The position numbers and the translations under genes are program-made. From an uncultured Ruminiclostridium sp. (GTDB lineage: Bacteria > Bacillota > Clostridia > Oscillospirales > Ruminococcaceae), in the NCBI GenBank assembly GCA_910585505.1, contig CAJUFF010000012.1, forward strand, positions 1-5,158: 5,158 nt of DNA. Reading direction: 5' to 3'. Shown here one piece after another: positions 1-4,770 of this stretch. Under the pieces are notes generated by a model that saw only the letters and a list, made by a program, of their open reading frames with translations, made no database searches and was not told where the DNA came from. The number at the start of each line of letters is the position of its first letter. Within the stretch, counting starts at the first letter, position 1.

Positions 1-9
1 ATTATTCGC

Positions 10-354
10 TTATTTTTTAGGGATAATGCATTTACACGGTTTATTTTTCATAACCTCTGTCTGAATAGATTTGCGAACAGGGTAATTCTCATTAAATCTT
101 TCTTTAATAACTTTTTCCATTATTGGAATATTCCAGACATCCCTAAACAAGCAATTCATTTGAATAACATTTTCGAGCGTCAATCCAAACATTAACAATC
201 TTTTTTCCATTTCATCAAAAGCACCGTTTATTTGCTGTTCAATAGTATCTCCCACATTACCCGCACAAAAATTCAAAAAGCAAAAATCTCCTGCTTTAAT
301 AATTCCTGAATATGCACAATCTTTGTTAATATCCAATCTGATAATTTCGTTCAT
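10..354 (-). CDS. RidA-like (YjgF/YER057c/UK114) family protein
   Basis: A 114-residue protein resembling the RidA/YjgF superfamily: small cytosolic trimers, many of which hydrolyse reactive enamine/imine intermediates made by PLP enzymes. Visible hallmarks are the N-terminal strand region with GDFCFLNFCAGNVG, the helix QINGAFDEMEKRLLMFGLTLENVIQMNCLFRD, and the YPVRKSIQTE stretch, whose Arg matches the conserved substrate-binding Arg of the family. The start is supported by a GGAGGA ribosome binding site 7 nt upstream. It is the second gene of an apparent operon with the AlkX-like gene, 21 nt apart. Oddity: it is shorter than the usual 120-130 residues. After IQTE the tail becomes a lysine- and cysteine-rich stretch (KNKPCKCIIPKK) rather than the usual final strand with an acidic residue, so activity may be altered. 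The family call is firm; the substrate is unknown. Confidence 0.85.
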   Translation of the reverse strand: MNEIIRLDINKDCAYSGIIKAGDFCFLNFCAGNVGDTIEQQINGAFDEMEKRLLMFGLTLENVIQMNCLFRDVWNIPIMEKVIKERFNENYPVRKSIQTEVMKNKPCKCIIPKK

Positions 355-361
355 GTTAGTA

Positions 362-367
362 TCCTCC
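362..367 (-). promoter_or_regulatory. Ribosome binding site of the RidA-like gene
   Basis: GGAGGA on the minus strand, 7 nt before the ATG at 354. This strong Shine-Dalgarno lies in the 21-nt gap after the upstream gene's stop. It fixes the start of the RidA-like gene and implies efficient translation from a shared transcript. Confidence 0.8.
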
Positions 368-375
368 GTTTATAA

Positions 376-1560
376 TTAATGTTGCCCAATATTAAAATTT
401 TCAAAACGTTTTATTGTGGACATTATGCTGTTTTCCATATCTTTTGTCAATTTTGTGTCGGATTCATACCATATATTTAAAATATTTAGTTTTCTGTTTT
501 TTCTGTCATATACAGGTTCTATTCTACCGATAATTTTGTCGCCGTAAAGAACAGGCAATATATAATATCCGTACTTGCGCTCAGATTGCGGCGTATATAT
601 CTCCCATTTATACTTAAAATCAAAAATATCATTTATCAAGTTTCTGTCCCACATCATATTGTCTAAATGGGCGATAAACTCACAGCGCTGTTTAAAGCAA
701 TTATTCTTTTTAATATATTCAACTAATCGTATATCTTCTGTAAGACAATATAATGTGTGACTGATATTTTCTACACTTACAGGATTAATGAGGCCTTCAG
801 ACAACAATTCAGAAAAAATATCATTTCGCTCATTTGACTTCAGCCCGTGAATGCCTAACCACGCATCAGACGCTCTGTTCCACAGAAGACCCAATGAGCC
901 TATTCTTTTCATAACACGCCATTTTCTATGATCAAAATCGCATGGATAAGGATCCGGATCATTGAGTATATTAGCAGGTATGCATTTTTCTATTAGGTCA
1001 TAATACTTTATACCGTCTTTCTTATGATGTATTGCCAGTTCGCCTTTGAAATACATATGCTCTAATGCAGCCCTTGAAAGTTTTGTTATGCTCCAATACC
1101 AATCTACCTTTTGAGAAATACCTAAATCTGAAGAACATAATGTCCCGCGTTCCGAAATCGCTGCAACTATCTTATCGTGTACCTGCATTATATCATCGTA
1201 GCTTTTTTCCCAAATATGATGTTTTTCACGTTCCCGTTCAAAATAATTCCAATTTTCAATTGGAATTATCGAAAGATTTTTATCCGAGTAATCCAGCAGT
1301 TTTCTGTCTTCGTATAACAACTTGTATAGCATTTTCTTTGAAAATCCTTTCACTCTGGACTGCAAAACAAGCTCTGCATTTTTTCCGCACACATCTATAG
1401 GGTCAAACTGGATACAGCCTGCCTGACGTATAAAATCAAGAATGCCTTCTTTTTCTGAAAATCTATAATCACCCAACAGACCTTGCTTATACAGTATAAA
1501 TTTTCGTGCTTCACTGTTGGTTAAACATATTTCAAACATTCCTGACGCCTGACTTACCAT
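376..1560 (-). CDS. Winged-helix (HTH_42) DNA glycosylase, YcaQ/AlkX-like
   Basis: A 394-residue protein of the HTH_42 (DUF1006) family, which includes E. coli YcaQ (AlkX) and Streptomyces AlkZ. Those glycosylases excise bulky N-alkylated bases and unhook interstrand crosslinks. Visible signs: the N-terminal helix NSEARKFILYKQGL; the segment GCIQFDPIDV near residues 49-58, giving Gln51-Phe-Asp53, the Q-x-D form of the catalytic motif seen in AlkX rather than the Q-x-Q of AlkZ; a middle region with LLYEDRKLLDYSDKNLSIIPIENW; and the C-terminal family signature MMWDRNLI plus YGYYILPVLYGDKIIGRIEP. The length fits the family (about 360-410). Start uncertain: ATG at 1560 has no clear Shine-Dalgarno, and ATG at 1539 (Met8) follows a weak AGG-containing stretch. 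First gene of an operon with the RidA-like gene. The family is confident; the crosslink-repair role is inferred. Confidence 0.87.
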   Translation of the reverse strand: MVSQASGMFEICLTNSEARKFILYKQGLLGDYRFSEKEGILDFIRQAGCIQFDPIDVCGKNAELVLQSRVKGFSKKMLYKLLYEDRKLLDYSDKNLSIIPIENWNYFEREREKHHIWEKSYDDIMQVHDKIVAAISERGTLCSSDLGISQKVDWYWSITKLSRAALEHMYFKGELAIHHKKDGIKYYDLIEKCIPANILNDPDPYPCDFDHRKWRVMKRIGSLGLLWNRASDAWLGIHGLKSNERNDIFSELLSEGLINPVSVENISHTLYCLTEDIRLVEYIKKNNCFKQRCEFIAHLDNMMWDRNLINDIFDFKYKWEIYTPQSERKYGYYILPVLYGDKIIGRIEPVYDRKNRKLNILNIWYESDTKLTKDMENSIMSTIKRFENFNIGQH

Positions 1561-1586
1561 GCCATATGGTACTGTAATTTTTTCTC

Positions 1587-1595
1587 ATTATATCA
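1587..1595 (-). promoter_or_regulatory. Extended -10 promoter for the alkX-ridA-like operon
   Basis: The minus strand reads TGATATAAT: a perfect TATAAT (1592-1587) preceded by TG at the extended -10 position. No good -35 box lies 16-18 nt upstream (TACTGT at 17), as is common for extended -10 promoters. The predicted transcript starts near 1580, leaving about 20 nt to the ATG at 1560 or about 40 nt to the ATG at 1539. It lies in the 63-nt gap after the WYL regulator, so the operon can be transcribed independently of it. Confidence 0.55.
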
Positions 1596-1603
1596 CAGCA
1601 TAT

Positions 1604-1621
1604 ACGACAACAGTATGTCAT
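1604..1621. repeat. Short dyad overlapping the promoter's -35 region
   Basis: On the minus strand ATGACA, a 6-nt spacer TACTGT, then TGTCGT. The six pairs include one G-U wobble. It starts just past the WYL gene's stop and covers where a -35 box would be, so it could be an operator for the adjacent regulator or a weak hairpin. It lacks the GC-rich stem and U-tract of an intrinsic terminator. Chance occurrence is possible. Confidence 0.25.
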
Positions 1622-1623
1622 AA

Positions 1624-2079
1624 TTATTTATATAATTTTATAATTTTTTGAGCTGCTGTAATTATTCGCTCACGAATATCTTCCGGTTCGATAATTTGAA
1701 TATTATCTCCCAATGACAATAGCGTCCCAATCCAAAGCTGTTCATTTTCAACTACAATTAGGTTCATAAGTGCATCGCCATTTGAAAATTCATTAGTTAC
1801 CGTTCCGTTTAGATATTCTATGACTCGTGATCTTGCTGCTTTTTTACATTTCACAGTAACAGATCGATATTGACGTGAGTCTTTTTTATCTGTTTTCTTT
1901 AAAATAATATCAGCAGATTCATGCAACTTTACAAAAGGTTCATCGGTTATTTTCAAGCCACTCATTCGTACTAACTTATAAATGCGGTAATCGTCTTTTA
2001 CCTTTGAATACGCCAAAAGATACCAAGCATACCATCTGTATAGAACTGCGATGGGTTCTACTGTATGAGTGCGGGTCAC
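1624..2079 (-). pseudogene. WYL regulator, C-terminal part (frameshifted from the N-terminal part)
   Basis: The C-terminal half of a YafY-type WYL-domain transcriptional regulator, 151 residues as an isolated frame. The WYL core is visible as EPIAVLYRWYAWYLLAYSKVKDDYRIYKLVRM, including the Trp-Tyr-Leu that names the domain and the basic/aromatic residues of its ligand pocket. The remainder, ending in IRERIITAAQKIIKLYK, matches the C-terminal WCX extension. WYL domains sense small ligands or nucleic acid and often regulate DNA-damage or phage-response genes. The frame begins at an internal GTG with no ribosome binding site. Reading upstream in the same frame gives RAVNFTYTNNDNVTRTH, a natural continuation of the N-terminal half, so this is not an independent gene. 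Joined across a 1-nt shift, the product would be about 302 residues, normal for the family. Confidence 0.85.
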
Positions 2080-2105
2080 ATTGTCGTTATTTGTATATGT
2101 AAAAT

Positions 2106-2531
2106 TTACAGCACGTTTTTTATAACAGCGGATTGCAGTAAATGCAAAACATTTTCATCTCCCTCGCGAAGAACGGAAAAATCCAAAATAATACCGTTAT
2201 TATTGGATTTGGATATAGAGCATATTTTTTCTAATATCTGTTTTGCTTTATTATCATTTGTTGCTGAAACCAACCTCTGCAACGCTGTCAGTATATAAGA
2301 GTAATCATCTGAAGTGGCAAGTTGTTTTTCTAATATGAAACGCTCCGATATTTCATAACCTCCTGTTGCTCCTGCAAACGAAATAATAGGTATACCAGCT
2401 AAGCATAAAGAATCAATATCTCGTTGTATCGTTCTAACAGAAACTTCAAAATATTTTGCCAATTCGCTTGAAGAGGTTTTTCCATGATTAAGAAGGTATA
2501 TCGTTATTGCATAAAGACGTTCAATTTTCAT
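2106..2531 (-). pseudogene. WYL regulator (YafY-type), N-terminal HTH part
   Basis: The DNA-binding half of a DeoR/YafY-type regulator, 141 residues in this frame. Residues 1-55 form a winged HTH (HTH_11): LYLLNHG-like helix 1, TSSSELAKYFEVSVRTIQRDIDSL with the recognition helix near 31-42, then the wing ISFAGATGGYEI. A linker region follows, typical of WYL proteins. The start is ATG 2531 because AGAGG lies 4 nt upstream and the family begins MK-ERL there; the frame is open 28 codons further, but that part does not resemble the family. After AVIK the frame runs two codons into TAA (2108-2106), while the WYL domain continues in the -1 frame. Either the gene is broken, the run was misread, or ribosomes shift frame here. 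It lies upstream of the glycosylase operon in the same orientation. Confidence 0.85.
2115..2121 (-). other. Frameshift site of the WYL regulator: slippery A AAA AAC
   Basis: The minus strand reads GTT ATA AAA AAC GTG CTG TAA. The A6 run plus C makes the heptamer A AAA AAC in exactly the X XXY YYZ phase used for -1 ribosomal slippage, with the zero-frame stop three codons later. After a -1 slip the frame reads CGT GCT GTA AAT TTT, into the WYL domain. A seventh A would also restore the gene. I see no Shine-Dalgarno-like stimulator upstream; the only downstream structure is a small TGTAA-ATT-TTACA dyad. Confidence 0.6.
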
Positions 2532-2641
2532 TTTTCCTCTTTTCTGATTGCACTCAATCGCATATATTTTATTTATCTTTATTTTGTTTGATTCGATACC
2601 AATGCATTTTATCATGTATTCACCATAACCAATTATATCTT
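2532..2641 (-). promoter_or_regulatory. Upstream region of the WYL regulator with candidate -10 boxes
   Basis: About 110 AT-rich bases without a convincing gene, upstream of ATG 2531. On the minus strand there is a perfect TATAAT at 2637-2632 with only a poor -35, and further down TGATAAAAT, which resembles an extended -10 (TG-N-TAAAAT). The AGAGG ribosome binding site is at 2540-2536. No terminator is obvious. Which box is used cannot be decided from sequence. Confidence 0.35.
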
Positions 2642-3085
2642 ATTTTGTAATTGCCAAAAATGCTGTCAGCTCTTATAGTTTCGTGCATCTTTCTGAAAAT
2701 GTGCTCAAGCATATTTATTTCCCTAAGCGCGAAAACCTCCGGTTTTGTAAAACCAAAATGCTTTAATATGCCATCTGCGGCGAAACCTGCGGGCATTATC
2801 CAATGAATGTTCCATATATCCTCATTAGGATAATATTCGTGCGGATAATTGGCTGGTAAAAAGATAGCGGTAAGGGAAGGGAAGGGATATGAACTTTTCT
2901 TCCGTCAAGCAATAACGTTCCGCTTCCCTTTGTGCAATACAGTATCTGATGTTTCGGATATCCGCCGCTTCTAGCAATATGATCTTGATAATGATGTTGT
3001 CCCATATTCAAAAGATACAGCGGCAGTTCACTTTATCCGCGTGTTATCGGATAATCACAGAAAAAAAAGCACTTTCAATCTTCAT
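2620..3085 (-). pseudogene. AraC-family regulator remnant (cupin sensor domain only)
   Basis: Remains of an AraC-type sugar-responsive activator. Its N-terminal cupin sensor is recognisable in pieces: MKIESAFF from ATG 3085; CDYPITR in another frame after a T8 run; a TAA stop near 3030; SELPLYLLNMGQHHYQDH continuing to GYPKHQILYCTKGSGTLLLDGRKVHIP (ending near 2889); then, after (CCCTT)3, a different frame with FLPANYPHEYYPNEDIWNIHWIMPAGFAADGILKHFG and on to SIFGNYK. Resemblance stops near 2644; the frame runs a few unrelated codons to TGA at 2622-2620. The two C-terminal HTH motifs, needed for DNA binding, are absent, leaving about half of a typical 280-residue protein. Two of the lesions are not simple homopolymer changes, so this is a true pseudogene. 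It is divergent from the beta-galactosidase, the usual layout for a regulator of that enzyme. Confidence 0.88.
2872..2886. repeat. Pentanucleotide repeat (AAGGG)3 inside the araC remnant
   Basis: Three perfect tandem copies, read as CCCTT on the coding (minus) strand. With two copies the frame reads HIPSLTAIFLPANYPHEY, joining the two halves of the cupin domain without a stop. With three, the frame shifts and ends at 2796. The third copy therefore explains this frameshift, most simply as replication slippage. Confidence 0.85.
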
Positions 3086-3099
3086 ATTGTTATATAATC

Positions 3100-3128
3100 A
3101 TAATATCATTTCTTGACGGCAGTGTCAA
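3100..3128 (-). promoter_or_regulatory. Promoter of the AraC-family remnant
   Basis: Minus strand: perfect -35 TTGACA (3128-3123), a 17-nt spacer, and -10 TATTAT (3105-3100, five of six consensus bases). Transcription would begin near 3093, only about 8 nt before ATG 3085, so the message would be nearly leaderless, with no room for a Shine-Dalgarno. Its -35 overlaps one arm of the dyad shared with the opposing promoter. Confidence 0.6.
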
Positions 3129-3131
3129 GAA
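3110..3131. repeat. Perfect 8-bp dyad between divergent promoters
   Basis: TTCTTGAC (3110-3117), 6-nt spacer GGCAGT, GTCAAGAA (3124-3131). Each arm holds the -35 box of one of the two divergent promoters, so a protein bound to the dyad would block both. It is a plausible operator, perhaps for the AraC protein or a repressor, though the symmetry may simply follow from two TTGAC boxes facing away from each other. Confidence 0.6.
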
Positions 3132-3141
3132 GGAATATAAT
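3113..3141 (+). promoter_or_regulatory. Promoter of the beta-galactosidase pseudogene
   Basis: Plus strand: -35 TTGACG (3113-3118), 17-nt spacer, perfect TATAAT (3136-3141). The predicted start is near 3148, right at the beginning of the recognisable galactosidase frame, leaving almost no leader. The promoter still matches sigma-A consensus although its gene is dead. Confidence 0.65.
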
Positions 3142-3149
3142 AAAAATAA

Positions 3150-3809
3150 ATTAAACGAAAGGCAGTTCACAAAACTGTATTTATTCCTTTCGGAAAAGAA
3201 CAGGATCCTTTCGGAGAAAGAGAAAACTCCGGTCGTTTTGAGCTTTTGAATGGAAAGTGGAGCTTTAGTTATTACGAAAGCATTGTGGATATGGAGAACG
3301 ATTTTATCTCTGTCCGATATGAAGCGGAAATTCCCGTTCCGTCAAACTGGCAGCTTTACGGATATGACAGGCTTCAATATACTAACATTCGTTACCCTAT
3401 ACCCTATGATCCACCTTATGTGCCGGATGATATTCCGACCGGTGTGTACCGCCGCGGATATGTTTACACACCGGACGGAAAAGACAGAATACTTGTTTTT
3501 GAGGGGATTGACAGTTGCTTTTATCTTTATGTGAACGCCACCTTTGTCGGTTACTCACAGGTGTCTCACTGTACCTCCGAATTTGACATCACTCCTTTTC
3601 TTGAGGAGGGGAATAATACCGTTACGGTTGCGGTACTGAAATGGTGCGACGGAACTTATTTTGAAGATCAAGACAAATTCAGGATGTCCGGTATTTTCCG
3701 TGACGTTTATGTTCTGTCGCGTCCGCGGAAAAGACTTTTGAACTACAAAATAAAAACCGTCATTTCGGAAGACCGTGATTCCTCCGAACTTTTATTTACC
3801 CCGTTTTGA
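3150..3809 (+). pseudogene. GH2 beta-galactosidase piece 1: sugar-binding domain
   Basis: From about 3180 the frame reads FIPFGKEQDPFGEREN, then RFELLNGKWSFSYYES, the standard opening of clostridial LacZ-type enzymes. Next come VPSNWQLYGYDRLQYTN, FEGIDSCFYLYVNATFVGYSQ and FRMSGIFRDVYVL, signatures of the GH2 N-terminal domain. The frame is open back to a TAA at 3147-3149, but no ATG, GTG or TTG exists before TTG 3246, which encodes a conserved Leu inside ELLNGKW and is not a credible start. ATT at 3150 could be a decayed start codon. The piece ends at TGA 3807-3809; the next piece continues in the same frame, so this is a nonsense change. Confidence 0.9.
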
Positions 3810-4274
3810 CACGGCGTGGAATGTATTATTACGGATGACGCGGGAAATATTATTGCTGAATTTTCCGCTTGCGACGGAAAAACGGAATCCGTACATATAG
3901 ATTCTCCCCTGTTGTGGTCGGCGGAAAAGCCTGATCTGTATAACCTTGACATATGCGCCGGGGAGGAAAGGATAGGCGAAAGAGTGGGTTTTCGCGATAT
4001 ATCAGCGAAAAACGGCATTCTAAAGGTAAACGGGGTTCCGCTGAAATTTAAGGGGATAAACCGGCACGACAGCTATCCCGATACCGGTTTCTACGCTTCA
4101 AGGACGCAGATGATAAAAGATATTATCCTTATGAAAAAGCACAATATCAACGCGGTACGCACCTCTCACTACCCGAATTCACCGCTGTTTTATCAACTGT
4201 GCGACTTATACGGAATGTACGTCATAGACGAGGGGGATATGGAAACCCACGGCTGCGTTGACGTATACAATGAT
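3810..4274 (+). pseudogene. GH2 beta-galactosidase piece 2: Ig-like domain and start of TIM barrel
   Basis: Same frame as piece 1, after the TGA. It carries VECIITDDAGNIIAEF and LLWSAEKPDLYNLDI (Ig-like domain), then the barrel entry VPLKFKGINRHDSYPDTG (about 4036-4088) and the strongly conserved AVRTSHYPNSPLFYQLCDLYGMYVIDEGDMETHG (about 4153-4253), equivalent to the RCSHYPN and DEANIETHG regions of LacZ. The coding sequence is intact up to VYND at 4274. There the mobile element interrupts it, and the frame ends inside the element at a TGA. Confidence 0.9.
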
Positions 4275-4296
4275 TTAAGGCAACACCGCGCAATGA
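4274..4296 (+). repeat. Left terminal inverted repeat of the MITE-like element
   Basis: A 23-bp end beginning TTTAAGGCAACACCGC and continuing GCAATGA. It is the reverse complement of 4433-4455 apart from one transition (G at 4290). Confidence 0.9.
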
Positions 4297-4432
4297 CCGC
4301 CTGACGGCTTTGCGTGCGACTTGCTTGCATATTTTCCGTCATCTTGCACAAATCCTCCTTGAAATACGCCGGTATTCCTGCGTCGGATTTATACAAGCTG
4401 ACGAAAAATCTGACGGCGCAATCCACACACAA

Positions 4433-4455
4433 TCATTGTGCGGTGTTGCCTTAAA
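4433..4455 (-). repeat. Right terminal inverted repeat of the MITE-like element
   Basis: The minus strand begins TTTAAGGCAACACCGC then ACAATGA, pairing with the left end at 22 of 23 positions. On the plus strand it finishes GCGGTGTTGCCTTAAA, directly followed by resumed galactosidase coding sequence (TGG at 4457). Confidence 0.9.
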
Positions 4456-4770
4456 ATGGAGCGCAAAAAATTCTTATAACGGAATTGCGCTTCCTGCTTC
4501 CGACCCGCGCTATAAAAAAGCGATAACCGACCGCACAGAGGCGCTTGTGACAAGAGATATAAATCGACCGTGCGTAATATTATGGTCCTTGGGCAACGAA
4601 AGCGGCTACGGCACAAATATGCTGGCGGCAGGCGAACTGGTGAAGTCCCTGGACGATACGAGACTTCTCCACTATGAAAGCACTCACAAACTTGACGATA
4701 CTTCCGATAAAATACTTGACGTTATGTCAAAAATGTATACTCCCCCCCCCGACGAGATGAAGAAAACACT
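4456..4770 (+). pseudogene. GH2 beta-galactosidase piece 3: acid/base region
   Basis: Coding resumes as KWSAKNSYNGIALPASDPRY, then RTEALVTRDINRPCVILW and SLGNESGYG. The Glu of GNES (codon 4598-4600) is equivalent to LacZ Glu461, the general acid/base. It continues YESTHKLDDTSDKILDVMSKMYTPPPDEMKKTL, with a C9 run at 4742-4750 that keeps this frame. Near 4769-4771 resemblance moves to another frame (EEDKENRPFVL), consistent with one lost base. The open frame itself continues out of register to a stop at 4876. Confidence 0.88.

Larger units (their letters stand above)
4274..4455. mobile_element. MITE-like palindromic insertion element
   Basis: A 182-bp element with 23-bp terminal inverted repeats matching at 22 positions, outer sequence TTTAAGGCAACACCGC. 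Inside, arms at 4329-4355 and 4385-4411 match as inverted repeats at 22 of 27 positions, and the centre holds AATAC-GCCG-GTATT, so much of the element can fold into a long hairpin. There is no transposase gene, so it would need one in trans. Removing the 176 nt between the two flanking TTAA (or TA) copies gives GAT TTA AAA TGG, restoring the beta-galactosidase frame as VYNDLKWSAKN, which strongly supports insertion. TTAA or TA is the likely target duplication, though ambiguous because the ends are palindromic. Confidence 0.85.

Noticed and set aside
575..1400. Plus-strand open frames within the glycosylase gene
   Set aside because: They are antisense shadows of a well-conserved minus-strand coding sequence, without family resemblance or ribosome binding sites.
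1596..1623. Intrinsic terminator after the WYL regulator
   Set aside because: The only dyad there is short, AT-rich and not followed by a U-tract on the minus strand, so terminator function is not supported.
2065..2298. Plus-strand open frame over the WYL regulator frameshift
   Set aside because: Antisense to a recognisable regulator; no supporting features.
3163..3177. Dyad CAGTT-N5-AACTG just downstream of the galactosidase promoter
   Set aside because: Short and located at the start of the decayed coding region; it could be an operator but is not distinguishable from chance.
3186..3216. Direct repeat CCTTTCGGA at 3186-3194 and 3208-3216
   Set aside because: Both copies encode the conserved Pro-Phe-Gly repeats (IPFGKEQDPFGE) of the enzyme's N-terminus, so the repeat is a coding effect.
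3807..3809. In-frame TGA in the galactosidase as possible stop-codon recoding (Trp or Gly code, or selenocysteine)
   Set aside because: Only one such TGA lies in the frame, the gene has several unrelated lesions, and no selenocysteine-type context is apparent. A nonsense mutation is simpler.
4193..4432. Minus-strand open frame of 79 codons overlapping the inserted element
   Set aside because: It spans galactosidase coding sequence and the element, has no recognisable domain, and is explained by the palindromic element and the opposite-strand gene.
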